The notes below the pieces were generated by a model. It did not search any database. It saw only the letters and a program-made list of their open reading frames with translations, and had not been told where the DNA came from. 14,147 bases of DNA, taken from JALWSI01 sp964569095 [NCBI: uncultured Aquificales bacterium]. Lineage in GTDB: Bacteria > Thermosulfidibacterota > Thermosulfidibacteria > Thermosulfidibacterales. The translations under genes were made by a program, and so were the position numbers. Positions 1 through 6,674 of the stretch are shown here, piece by piece. The stretch lies in the NCBI GenBank assembly GCA_964569095.1, contig CAZMTB010000013.1, positions 1 through 14,147 on the forward strand, in the 5' to 3' direction. Positions within the stretch are counted from its first letter, which is position 1; the number at the start of each line of letters is the position of its first letter.

Positions 1-1015
1 CCTGGTGGTAGATCTTTTGGGTCGCCGGAATGATTATGAGCCGCACCCTGGGATGCACCCTCTTTCCTTTCAATATCTCCGCTGCTTGTCTGAGGTCTCT
101 GATCCTGCCGTTGGTACACGAACCTATAACCACCTGGTCTATAGATATCTCGGGCAAGGAGGAGACTGGCTTGACGTTCTCTGGTAAGTGGGGAAGGGCA
201 ACCACCGGTTCCAGGGACGAAACATCTATCTCCACCACTCGTGCGTACCGGGCATCCCCGTCGCTGCTGAAGACCTCGTAGGGCCTCTTCGCCCTCACAT
301 TGACAAACTCCAGGGTCTCCTGGTCAGGCGGAATGATCCCCGTCTTGCCCCCAGCCTCAATGGCCATGTTTGACATGGTGAGCCGCTCCTCCATGGGGAG
401 CTCCGTTATGGCATCTCCTACGAACTCCATGGCCATGTATCTGGCACCATCAACCCCTATCCTGCCAATGGTCTCGAGGATCATGTCCTTTCCGGTAACC
501 CAAGGGCCCCTCTTGCCCGTGTAGACGAAGAGGATGCTCTCTGGAACCCTGAGCCAGATCTCACCGGTTATCATCGCAGCAGCAAGGTCGGTGCTTCCAA
601 CCCCCGTTGCAAATGCCCCCAAGGCACCGTAGGTGCAGGTGTGAGAATCGGCCCCTATAACCAGGTCTCCAGGCACCACTATTCCCTGCTCGGGAAGCAA
701 CGCGTGCTCTATCCCCACCTGTCCCACCTCGAAGTAGTGGGTCAGGTTCTGCTCCCTGGCAAACTCCCTTAGCATCTTGCACTGCTGTGCAGACTGGATG
801 TCCTTGTTGGGAGTGAAGTGATCGGGAACCAGCACCACCCTATCGGGATCGAAGACCCTCTCCACCCCCATATCCCTCAAGGCCTTTATGGCTATGGGAG
901 CGGTGATGTCGTTGCCCAGGGCGATGTCCACCCTGGCGTTGATTATCTCTCCCGGCCTAACCCTATCCCTATCTGCGTGAAACGCCAGAATCTTCTCGGC
1001 AATGGTCATTCCCAT
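1..1015 (-). CDS. leuC: 3-isopropylmalate dehydratase large subunit (partial, C-terminus off the left edge)
   Basis: Aconitase-family subunit that isomerises 2-isopropylmalate to 3-isopropylmalate in leucine synthesis, working with a small subunit (LeuD) not seen here. The frame is open from the ATG at 1015 to the window edge, 338 residues of about 420 expected. Visible motifs are GNDITAP (35-40), GADSHTCTYGALGAFATGVG (121-140) and VVIGSCTNGR (295-304). Cys300 is the first [4Fe-4S] ligand; the other two cysteines lie off the window. The minus strand has AAGGAG 11 nt and AAGG 7 nt before the ATG, which favours this start over Met3. It follows leuA by 48 nt on the same strand, so it is probably in the same operon. 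The sequence is of the LeuC2/HacA-like type, so homoaconitase or a citramalate-pathway role cannot be excluded; the neighbouring LeuA-like gene favours IPM dehydratase. Confidence 0.93.
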   Translation of the reverse strand, partial: MGMTIAEKILAFHADRDRVRPGEIINARVDIALGNDITAPIAIKALRDMGVERVFDPDRVVLVPDHFTPNKDIQSAQQCKMLREFAREQNLTHYFEVGQVGIEHALLPEQGIVVPGDLVIGADSHTCTYGALGAFATGVGSTDLAAAMITGEIWLRVPESILFVYTGKRGPWVTGKDMILETIGRIGVDGARYMAMEFVGDAITELPMEERLTMSNMAIEAGGKTGIIPPDQETLEFVNVRAKRPYEVFSSDGDARYARVVEIDVSSLEPVVALPHLPENVKPVSSLPEISIDQVVIGSCTNGRIRDLRQAAEILKGKRVHPRVRLIIIPATQKIYHQ

Positions 1016-1063
1016 GAATCTACCTTCTCCTTCTTCGCGTTGGGAAGTTTGAAAGCGAGACCT

Positions 1064-2551
1064 TCACTCGTCGATGGCCTTGAGAAAGGCCCTTATGGCG
1101 GCTTCCACCACGTCCGTCCTCACGGCGCGGCCAACCCGTTCCCTACCTCCAATCCTAACCCTCACCACCGCCTCTCCCAAGGCGTCCTTGCCATAGGTGA
1201 GGGCCCTAACGCTGAAGTCCACCAGCTTGGCAGGGGTCTCCGTGGCCCGTTCTACAGCCTTGAAGGCGGCATCCACCGGTCCGTTACCCTCTGCCTCTTC
1301 CTCTATCTCCAACTCTCCCCGCCTAAGCCTCACCACGGCCCTTGGGGCACTACCACTCTCCATGGAGATGGAGAAGGAGACCAGCTCCCATTCAAGGCCG
1401 TGCTCAGAGATCACTTCCTCCACCACCGCCGCGACATCCGCATCGGTTACCTCGGACTTCTTCCAGGCGACGGAGGAGAAGAGCTGGTAGGCATCGGAGA
1501 GCTGCTCCTCGTCTAAGGAATAGCCAAGCTCGTGAACCTTCTGTTCAAACATCATTCGCCCAGCGTACCTGGTTATCGGGGTTCTGCTCGAAGGCCGTCC
1601 CACGCTCTGCGGATCAACTATCTGAATGGCCCTCTGGTCCTTAACCACTGCCATTCTGTGGCCCTCAATGGTGTGTACAAAGGCAAGGTCCCCCACCACC
1701 GCCTTGTGGGGGGGGAGAATGCAACCGGTTAGCATGGTGAGCAGGCGCGAGGTTGGGTATATCTCTCTCAACTCAAGGCCACATTCCAGCCCAAGGTCCT
1801 CCCCCCACACGTGGAGGGCCACGGCTATCTCCTCCACCGCGGCGTTTCCAGCCCTGGTTCCCACCCCACCTATGGTAGCGTGCACCTGGGAGGCACCGGC
1901 CTCCACCGCCGCCAAGGAGTTGGCCGTGGCAACTCCCAGGTCGTCGTGGCAATGGGTGCTAACCAGAGCACTACCCCGAAGGGACTTCACCACCCCCGCC
2001 ACCACCTCTGCCCACTTCGAGGGAACGGCGATTCCCACGGTGTCGGAGAGATTGATCACCTTGGCACCAGCCTCCTCCACACCGCAGCACACCTCCCTGA
2101 GAAAGCCCTGGTCGGCCCTGGCAGCATCACCAGGGGTGAACTCCACCTCGTCTGCCAGGCTTGCCGCCTTTGCCACCATCTCGAGGGAGGTCTTCAGCAC
2201 CTCTTCTCTCCTCTCTCCCCGCAAGAGATACCGGCGATGAATGTCGGAGACTGGAACGTAGAGGTGGATCCTCTTTCTCGGTGCGTTGGAGAGGGCCCTG
2301 GCGGCCTCCTCTATCTCCCCTTCGTCTCCCTGGGCTAAGGCCATCACCGTTACGGAACCCACCGAGTCGGCCACCCTCTCTACCGCCGCCCTCTCTTCAG
2401 CAGAGAGGGCGGGATAACCTGCATCTATCACGTCTACATTCAGCCTCTCCAGCTGCTGGGCAAACCTAACCTTTCCCTCAAGCGAGAAGGTGACCTGGGG
2501 AGACTGGGCCCCATCCCTAAGGGTGGTATCTACAATAAAAACCCTTCTCAT
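1064..2551 (-). CDS. leuA: 2-isopropylmalate synthase-like protein with LeuA regulatory domain
   Basis: Predicted cytosolic Claisen-condensing enzyme of the DRE-TIM family, adding acetyl-CoA to 2-oxoisovalerate (leucine branch); citramalate synthase is the main alternative. The 495 residues comprise a TIM barrel with DTTLRDGAQSP (8-18), IHLYVPVSDIH (95-105), THCHDDLG (199-206) and GTRAGNAAVEE (231-241), then a C-terminal LeuA allosteric domain (about 385-495). That domain argues against NifV/AksA-type homocitrate synthase. The metal ligands Asp8, His200, His202 and Asn236 are present. Oddities: the usual SPED segment reads TPGD (139-142, Glu to Gly), the usual FAHESGIHQDG reads FVHTIEGHRMA (291-301), and the GKHSGR region reads TRYAGR (327-332). 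The ATG follows the aminotransferase stop codon by 3 nt with no strong ribosome site of its own, suggesting translational coupling. Leucine feedback through the C-terminal domain is inferred. Confidence 0.85.
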   Translation of the reverse strand: MRRVFIVDTTLRDGAQSPQVTFSLEGKVRFAQQLERLNVDVIDAGYPALSAEERAAVERVADSVGSVTVMALAQGDEGEIEEAARALSNAPRKRIHLYVPVSDIHRRYLLRGERREEVLKTSLEMVAKAASLADEVEFTPGDAARADQGFLREVCCGVEEAGAKVINLSDTVGIAVPSKWAEVVAGVVKSLRGSALVSTHCHDDLGVATANSLAAVEAGASQVHATIGGVGTRAGNAAVEEIAVALHVWGEDLGLECGLELREIYPTSRLLTMLTGCILPPHKAVVGDLAFVHTIEGHRMAVVKDQRAIQIVDPQSVGRPSSRTPITRYAGRMMFEQKVHELGYSLDEEQLSDAYQLFSSVAWKKSEVTDADVAAVVEEVISEHGLEWELVSFSISMESGSAPRAVVRLRRGELEIEEEAEGNGPVDAAFKAVERATETPAKLVDFSVRALTYGKDALGEAVVRVRIGGRERVGRAVRTDVVEAAIRAFLKAIDE

Positions 2552-2554
2552 GAC

Positions 2555-3754
2555 CTAAGAGAGGGCCTTCACAGCCTCTTCTATCCTGTCCAATCCCTTC
2601 TTAATGGCCTCCATGGAGGTGGCGTACGACAGCCTAGCACAAGAGTCTTCTCCAAAGGCCACACCGGGCACTATTGCCACCTTCACCTCGTTCAACAGGT
2701 AGTCTGCCATGTCCAGGGAGTTAGAGATGGTCTTCCCGTTGTAGCTCTTTCCGTAGCATCCGGAAAAGTTGGGGAAAACGTAGAAGGCACCCTTGGGAGT
2801 GAAGCACGAGACCCCAGGGATGGAGTTCAACCGACCCACGATCACGTCTCGGCGCTCCTTGAAGGCCTTCACCATCTCTCCCACGGCGTCTTGGGGGCCC
2901 CTGAGGGCCTCTATCGCAGCAGCCTGGGCGATGGAGGTGGGATTGGAGGTGGACTGGCTCTGGATCTTGGACATGGCCGCAACCACATCCGCGTCTCCCG
3001 CTATCCAGCCTATCCTCCATCCTGTCATGGAGTAGGTCTTGGAGACGGCGTTAACCACGAAGGTACGGGCCTTAACCTCCTCTCCCAGAGAGGCAATGCT
3101 CACGTGCCTGTAGCCGTCGTAAACGATCTTCTCGTAGACCTCGTCGGAGATGATCCAGAGGCCGTGCTTCAGGCACACCTCAGCAAGCCTCTCGAGCTCC
3201 TCCTTCTCGTAGGCGGTTCCCGTGGGATTTGAAGGGGTGTTGAGAATCACGGCCCTGGTGTTGGGAGTGATGGCATCCTCCAGCTGCTCGGGAGTCAGCT
3301 TAAAGAGGTTCTCCTCACTGGTCTCGACGATCACGGGATTGGCGTCTGCCAGAAGCACCTGGGCCGGGTAGGTCACCCAGTAAGGGGCAGGTACGATAAC
3401 CTCGTCCCCCTCTTGGAAGAGAGCCATGGCAAGGTTGTAGAGGGAGTGCTTGGCACCGCAGGAGACGATCACCTCGCTCTTCTCGTACTTCAGCCCGTGG
3501 TCCTCCTCTAACCGGTAGAGAATGGCCTCCTTCATCTCGTCGGTCCCAGGAACGGGGGTGTACTTAGTGAACCCATCCCTCATGGCCTTTATGGCGGCCT
3601 CCTTGATGTGCTCCGGGGTGTCAAAGTCGGGTTCTCCCGCTCCAAAGCCCACAACGTCTATTCCCTGGGCCTTCATGGCCTTCGCCGCGGCGGTGATGCT
3701 CAGCGTAGGCGAGGGCTTGATGCGACCGGTTCTCTCTGCGAGCCTCTTCTCCAT
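2555..3754 (-). CDS. aspC: Class I/II aminotransferase, aspartate aminotransferase (subgroup I-gamma type)
   Basis: PLP-dependent transaminase, most likely aspartate plus 2-oxoglutarate to oxaloacetate plus glutamate; members of this group may also act on prephenate, aromatic or other substrates. It is 399 residues, normal for the family. GAGEPDFDTP (38-47), NTPSNPTG (172-179, Asn176), SDEVYE (203-208, Asp204 and Tyr207), the PLP lysine Lys239 in SKTYSMTGWR (238-247) and the carboxylate-binding Arg374 are all present, so it should be active. An AAGGAGG ribosome site lies 9 nt before the ATG. It is first in the minus-strand operon with leuA and leuC, which suggests a role in supplying or using amino groups in amino-acid synthesis. 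The gene symbol is by similarity only; the substrate is not proven by sequence. Confidence 0.9.
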   Translation of the reverse strand: MEKRLAERTGRIKPSPTLSITAAAKAMKAQGIDVVGFGAGEPDFDTPEHIKEAAIKAMRDGFTKYTPVPGTDEMKEAILYRLEEDHGLKYEKSEVIVSCGAKHSLYNLAMALFQEGDEVIVPAPYWVTYPAQVLLADANPVIVETSEENLFKLTPEQLEDAITPNTRAVILNTPSNPTGTAYEKEELERLAEVCLKHGLWIISDEVYEKIVYDGYRHVSIASLGEEVKARTFVVNAVSKTYSMTGWRIGWIAGDADVVAAMSKIQSQSTSNPTSIAQAAAIEALRGPQDAVGEMVKAFKERRDVIVGRLNSIPGVSCFTPKGAFYVFPNFSGCYGKSYNGKTISNSLDMADYLLNEVKVAIVPGVAFGEDSCARLSYATSMEAIKKGLDRIEEAVKALS

Positions 3755-3801
3755 GGCCCTTATCCTCCTTCGTCTAAGGAAAGCGTTAATTTCTGTTGGA
3801 T

Positions 3802-3830
3802 GGAGTACGACCTTTGCGGTTGTATGTCAA
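3802..3830 (-). promoter_or_regulatory. Candidate promoter of the aspC-leuA-leuC operon
   Basis: On the minus strand a perfect TTGACA (3825-3830) is followed after 17 nt by TACTCC (3802-3807), a poor -10. Transcription would begin about 40 nt before the aminotransferase ATG. The strong -35 and its position support the call; the weak -10 suggests dependence on an activator or a different start. I saw no attenuator or T-box leader. Confidence 0.4.
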
Positions 3831-3848
3831 CGGTGAGGGTGCTATATT
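3820..3848 (+). promoter_or_regulatory. Candidate sigma-70-type promoter of cheY-cheZ
   Basis: TTGTAT (3820-3825), a 17-nt spacer and TATATT (3843-3848) form a good vegetative-type promoter in the only AT-rich spot of this 199-nt gap. Transcription would start near 3855, leaving a leader of about 100 nt before cheY. The -35 box shares one base with the -35 of the opposite candidate promoter, so the two could compete for polymerase. Confidence 0.5.
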
Positions 3849-3953
3849 TAGGTGAAACGAAGGGGGAAGGAGTGCCGGTAGAGGGGTTGAAGAGACCCAG
3901 GAGGCTGTGGTTTGGTAAGGCGACCCCAAAGGCAGGATTAGGAGGAGAACCGT

Positions 3954-4322
3954 ATGAAAATACTGGTGGTGGACGACTCTTCTACCATGAGAAGAATCAT
4001 CAAGAACACCCTCGCCCGCTTAGGGTACAAAGACGTGGTGGAGGCCGAGAACGGGATAGAGGGATTGGCCAAGTTGAAAGAGGGGGGGATAGACCTGGTG
4101 CTGACGGACTGGAACATGCCGGAGATGGACGGCTTAACCTTCGTGAAGACCATAAGGGGCAGCAAGAGCTTCGCAAACATCCCCATCCTCATGATAACCA
4201 CCATGGCCGCCAAGGAAGATATCGTGGAGGCCCTCAAGTCCGGGGTGAACAACTACATCGTGAAGCCCTTCACCCCAGAGACCCTGAAAGAGAAGCTGAA
4301 CCAGGTGCTGGGCCAGGCATGA
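3954..4322 (+). CDS. cheY: Chemotaxis response regulator CheY
   Basis: Stand-alone receiver domain of 122 residues with no output domain. When phosphorylated by CheA, CheY binds the flagellar switch and changes rotation. All catalytic positions are visible: the acidic pair Asp7/Asp8, the phospho-acceptor Asp52 in LTDWNMPEMDG, Thr83, the switch residue Tyr101 and Lys104 in KPF. An AGGAGG site lies 8 nt before the ATG. cheZ follows after 37 nt, which strongly supports true chemotaxis CheY over a generic receiver protein. No cheA, cheW or receptor gene lies in the window, so the kinase must be encoded elsewhere. Confidence 0.94.
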   Translation: MKILVVDDSSTMRRIIKNTLARLGYKDVVEAENGIEGLAKLKEGGIDLVLTDWNMPEMDGLTFVKTIRGSKSFANIPILMITTMAAKEDIVEALKSGVNNYIVKPFTPETLKEKLNQVLGQA

Positions 4323-4359
4323 TAACCTCATACGGCAATTAAAAAGGGGAGAGAGAGGC

Positions 4360-4938
4360 ATGAGCGACCACCAGGATCTCGTTGAACAACTGATGAAGGA
4401 GCTCCAAGAGAGGCAAGAGCAAGGAAATGTGCTGGATCAAGACGGTGCCTATGTGCCCATGGGTGCAACCCCTCCCACCAGCGCAGAACCAGAGGAGGAT
4501 CCCTTGATCCAAAAACTGGAGGAGTACCTAACCACCTTGGAGGTTGGAGGGGAAAAGGCAGAAGAGATAAGAAAAATAATTGCCCAATTAAAGAAGGACA
4601 GGGGCCCCAAAAAGGCCAGCCGTGTGGTGGAGCGTCTCTACAGTGTCACCCGCGAGACTGAGGAGAAGACGGGAGAGGTGATGGACAAGATAGACGAGGC
4701 CATGCAGAGGGTGACGAGCATAACCGAGCTTCTGGATCAGCAGAAGGTGGAAGAGGCGAAAGAGGCCTTGGCAGAGCTGGAGGGAGTCCTCTTCGACGCC
4801 ATATCCCTCCTACAGTTCCAGGACATCACCAGGCAGAAGATAGAGAGGGTGATCAGGGCGCTTCAGAATCTGAACGAGTACCTGAACGAGTGGTTTGGCA
4901 CAACGGAGACCTCGCTCTCCAAGGGCGAGGCATCTTAG
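4360..4938 (+). CDS. cheZ: CheY-P phosphatase CheZ
   Basis: Helical protein of 192 residues predicted to dephosphorylate CheY-P and end the tumble signal. The diagnostic segment is LLQFQDITRQK (150-160). It matches the enterobacterial FQDLTGQ segment and supplies the acidic residue Asp155 and the catalytic Gln159, four residues later. Residues 85-180 read as long amphipathic helices suited to the four-helix-bundle dimer. The N-terminal 45 residues are polar and probably flexible. The C-terminal tail (181-192) is short; I cannot tell whether it acts as the CheY-binding helix seen in E. coli. The ribosome site is GGGGAGAGAGAGG just before the ATG. It sits directly after cheY and before a 58-residue gene on the same strand. 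Confidence 0.88.
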   Translation: MSDHQDLVEQLMKELQERQEQGNVLDQDGAYVPMGATPPTSAEPEEDPLIQKLEEYLTTLEVGGEKAEEIRKIIAQLKKDRGPKKASRVVERLYSVTRETEEKTGEVMDKIDEAMQRVTSITELLDQQKVEEAKEALAELEGVLFDAISLLQFQDITRQKIERVIRALQNLNEYLNEWFGTTETSLSKGEAS

Positions 4939-4964
4939 AGACGTTGAACGAGAGAGGGGATTAG

Positions 4965-5141
4965 ATGAACAAGAGAGGAAGAGAGCCTAACGAAGAGGAA
5001 GAGCTGGACAAGCTGGTTAAGAGGTTTTCAGAGCTGTTAGAGAGAAACCCGCGCACCAGAAGGCGGAACATGCCCACCAAGCCCTCGTCCCAGGGCAGCG
5101 AGGGCGATGACAAGGACCGCTTCATAAAACACGGAAAGTAG
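4965..5141 (+). CDS. Small highly charged protein encoded after cheZ, function unknown
   Basis: A 58-residue frame starts at an ATG with AGAGGGG 5 nt upstream and ends in TAG. It begins 26 nt after the cheZ stop on the same strand and lies just before a terminator-like hairpin. The N-terminal half (residues 9-27, with EEEELDKLVKRFSELLER) should form an amphipathic helix. It is followed by a very basic patch (NPRTRRRN, 28-35) and a polar, probably disordered tail. There is no membrane segment or signal peptide. I recognise no family. Its position suggests a motility or chemotaxis accessory role or a small regulatory partner of CheY/CheZ, but this is inference from context only. Confidence 0.6.
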   Translation: MNKRGREPNEEEELDKLVKRFSELLERNPRTRRRNMPTKPSSQGSEGDDKDRFIKHGK

Positions 5142-5155
5142 CAGGTAAGCGAAGG

Positions 5156-5185
5156 CTCCTTCCCCAAGGGAGGAGTCTCTCTTCT
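5156..5185 (+). terminator. Candidate terminator of cheY-cheZ-small gene unit
   Basis: CTCCTTCC (5156-5163) and GGGAGGAG (5168-5175) pair as an 8-bp stem with one G-U pair and a CCAA loop. TCTCTCTTCT follows, which is pyrimidine-rich but not a true T run. It lies 14 nt after the small gene and before the convergent acyl-CoA dehydrogenase gene. Confidence 0.45.
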
Positions 5186-5199
5186 CCCTCTCCACAAGC

Positions 5200-5231
5200 A
5201 AAAAAAGGGGCCAAGAGTGGTTCTCGGCCCC
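5200..5231 (-). terminator. Rho-independent terminator of the acyl-CoA dehydrogenase gene
   Basis: Read on the minus strand, a 10-position stem (GGGGCC...GGCCCC outer arms, one mismatch, 5-nt loop, 5207-5231) is followed by seven T residues (5200-5206). It lies 25 nt past the stop codon of the dehydrogenase. This is a textbook intrinsic terminator and supports a single-gene transcript end here. Confidence 0.88.
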
Positions 5232-5256
5232 TGAGTAGGGAAAGGGGTGTTGGTCT

Positions 5257-6438
5257 TCAGCTGTAGCTCTTGGGCATTCCCAGTATGTGCTCTGCTATGT
5301 AGTTCAAAGCCATCTGCTGGGTGACCGGCGCCAGGCGCACCAGGTTTATCTCTCTCCACCACCTCTCCACATGGTACTCCTTGGAGTAACCGTACCCGCC
5401 AAGGGTCTGCATGGCCCAGTAAACGGCCTTGGTCGCGTTCTCGACGGCCACCGCCTTTGCCATGTTGGCCACGGCGCCTATCTCCCTGTAGTGGCCCCCC
5501 TGGTCGAAGAGCCAACCCGCCTTGTAAGCGAGAAGCTCGGAGCTCACCAGGCTTGCGTAGGCCTCGGCAATTGGATGCTGCAACGCCTGGTAGCTGCTGA
5601 TGGGCTGGGAGAACACCTTTCTCTGGTTTCCGTAATTCACCGCGTAGTTTATGGCCAACTTGCCAATCCCCACTGAGGCAACGGTGAAGACCAATCTCTC
5701 GGGATCCAGCACGTCGAGCAGGGAGTGCCACCCCCTGTCCACCTCGCCCAGAACCGCGCTCTCAGGCACCCACAGGTCCTCTATCACCACCTCGCAGGTC
5801 TTCGAGTAGTTGATTCCGTGCTTTGGAATGGGACTCACCTTGACGGCCTCGTTGGGCAGATCCACGAGAAAGAGGGTGATTCCGTGGGTCTTCTTGGGAG
5901 CCTCCTCGGGCTTGGTGGTTCTGGCGATGAGAAGCATCCCCTTGGCCCTGTCTGCACCGCTGATGAAGATCTTGGTGCCGTTAATCCGGTACCCGTCTCC
6001 CTCCTTCTTTGCAAAGGTCTCTATTCTGAAGGTGTTGGTGCCTGCATTGGGCTCGGTAAGTGCCATGCAGAACTCCAGCTCCCCTGAGGCTATCTTGGGC
6101 AGGTACCTCTCCTTCTGCTCGGGAGAGCCGTACTTCACTATGGGCATCGCCCCAAACACCTCGGTTAGGCAGATGTACCAGTTGCCAGCCATACCACATC
6201 CGTTCTCGCAAAGCTCCTGAATAACCAGCATGAGTTCGGTCACCCCGAGCCCCACGCCGCCGTACTCCTCAGGAACCACTATTCCCAGGAAACCCGCCTC
6301 GCTAATGGCCTTCCAGAACTCCTCTCCAAACTCTCCTGCCTCCTCTTTCTCGTACCAGTAGTCAGGGGGGAAGTCTTTGGCGATCTTTCTCGCCGTCTCG
6401 GCCATGAGGCGTTGCTCCTCAGTAAAAGAAAACTCCAT
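5257..6438 (-). CDS. Acyl-CoA dehydrogenase (isovaleryl/long-chain-type catalytic base position)
   Basis: FAD-dependent alpha,beta-dehydrogenation of an acyl-CoA, passing electrons to an electron-transfer flavoprotein. The protein is 393 residues, full length for the family: an N-terminal helical domain, a middle beta domain with the flavin/substrate segment MALTEPNAGTNT (125-136), and a C-terminal helical domain with TLGGYGYSKEYHVERWWRE (345-363). The start at 6438 is chosen because GGGGAGGTG precedes it by a few bases; the upstream in-frame ATG at 6468 has no such site. The medium-chain-type catalytic Glu (in YEGT) is absent, and that place reads RLAPVT (368-373). Glu247 in LDPERLV matches the isovaleryl- and long-chain-type base. 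No etf or acyl-CoA ligase gene is nearby, so substrate is unknown. Confidence 0.9.
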   Translation of the reverse strand: MEFSFTEEQRLMAETARKIAKDFPPDYWYEKEEAGEFGEEFWKAISEAGFLGIVVPEEYGGVGLGVTELMLVIQELCENGCGMAGNWYICLTEVFGAMPIVKYGSPEQKERYLPKIASGELEFCMALTEPNAGTNTFRIETFAKKEGDGYRINGTKIFISGADRAKGMLLIARTTKPEEAPKKTHGITLFLVDLPNEAVKVSPIPKHGINYSKTCEVVIEDLWVPESAVLGEVDRGWHSLLDVLDPERLVFTVASVGIGKLAINYAVNYGNQRKVFSQPISSYQALQHPIAEAYASLVSSELLAYKAGWLFDQGGHYREIGAVANMAKAVAVENATKAVYWAMQTLGGYGYSKEYHVERWWREINLVRLAPVTQQMALNYIAEHILGMPKSYS

Positions 6439-6507
6439 TTTACACCTCCCCTTTCTCTCAGTGGGCATCCCGACCCGTCTCGTCCGTCTTCCACCTCGTT
6501 GGTTTTA

Positions 6508-6537
6508 GCGATACCAAATATCATTTAGCTACGTCAA
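6508..6537 (-). promoter_or_regulatory. Candidate promoter of the acyl-CoA dehydrogenase gene
   Basis: On the minus strand TTGACG (6532-6537) is followed after 18 nt by TATCGC (6508-6513), about 70 nt before the ATG, in the most AT-rich part of the gap. Two copies of TTTAGC (plus strand 6504-6509 and 6524-6529) lie exactly 20 bp apart across this promoter and could be a regulator site. The -10 is weak. Confidence 0.35.
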
Positions 6538-6601
6538 CACGGTCTGCCAAAAATTTTCGCCCCGCGGAACTTTTTCAATCTCACCAACAAAGCCTAAAGG
6601 G

Positions 6602-6613
6602 AAAACCGGTTTT
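6602..6613. repeat. Perfect 12-bp palindrome AAAACCGGTTTT
   Basis: The sequence AAAACCGGTTTT reads identically on both strands. It sits in the gap between the divergent acyl-CoA dehydrogenase and smpB genes, 14 nt before the candidate smpB -35 box. It could be an operator half or a chance palindrome; it is too short to form a terminator. Confidence 0.35.
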
Positions 6614-6626
6614 GAAGGTACAGAGC

Positions 6627-6655
6627 TTGCCCACGGGGGCCTCTGAGAATATCAC
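6627..6655 (+). promoter_or_regulatory. Candidate promoter of smpB-ppx-yhcC
   Basis: TTGCCC (6627-6632), a 17-nt spacer and TATCAC (6650-6655) match the vegetative consensus at 8 of 12 bases. Transcription would begin near 6662, giving a very short leader that starts just at the AGGAGG of smpB. The match is moderate and unproven. Confidence 0.3.
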
Positions 6656-6674
6656 TGCCCCAGAGGAGGAGCCC

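Noticed and set aside
818-1516. Plus-strand open frame of 232 codons opposite leuC/leuA
   Set aside because: It lies antisense to well-supported leuC and leuA and has no recognisable domain; a GC-rich shadow frame.
3608-4342. Plus-strand open frame of 244 codons spanning the aspC start and cheY
   Set aside because: It covers cheY in another frame and has no homology; cheY is unambiguous.
4961-5731. Minus-strand open frame of 256 codons
   Set aside because: It overlaps the dehydrogenase in another frame and crosses its strong terminator; low-complexity composition.
6531-6550. Sigma-54-like TGGCAGA...TTGAC on the minus strand
   Set aside because: The spacing between the GG and GC elements is off by one and the GC is missing.
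6612-6674. N-terminal extension of SmpB from a TTG start
   Set aside because: No ribosome site or family similarity; the ATG at 6675 has AGGAGG and gives the normal length.
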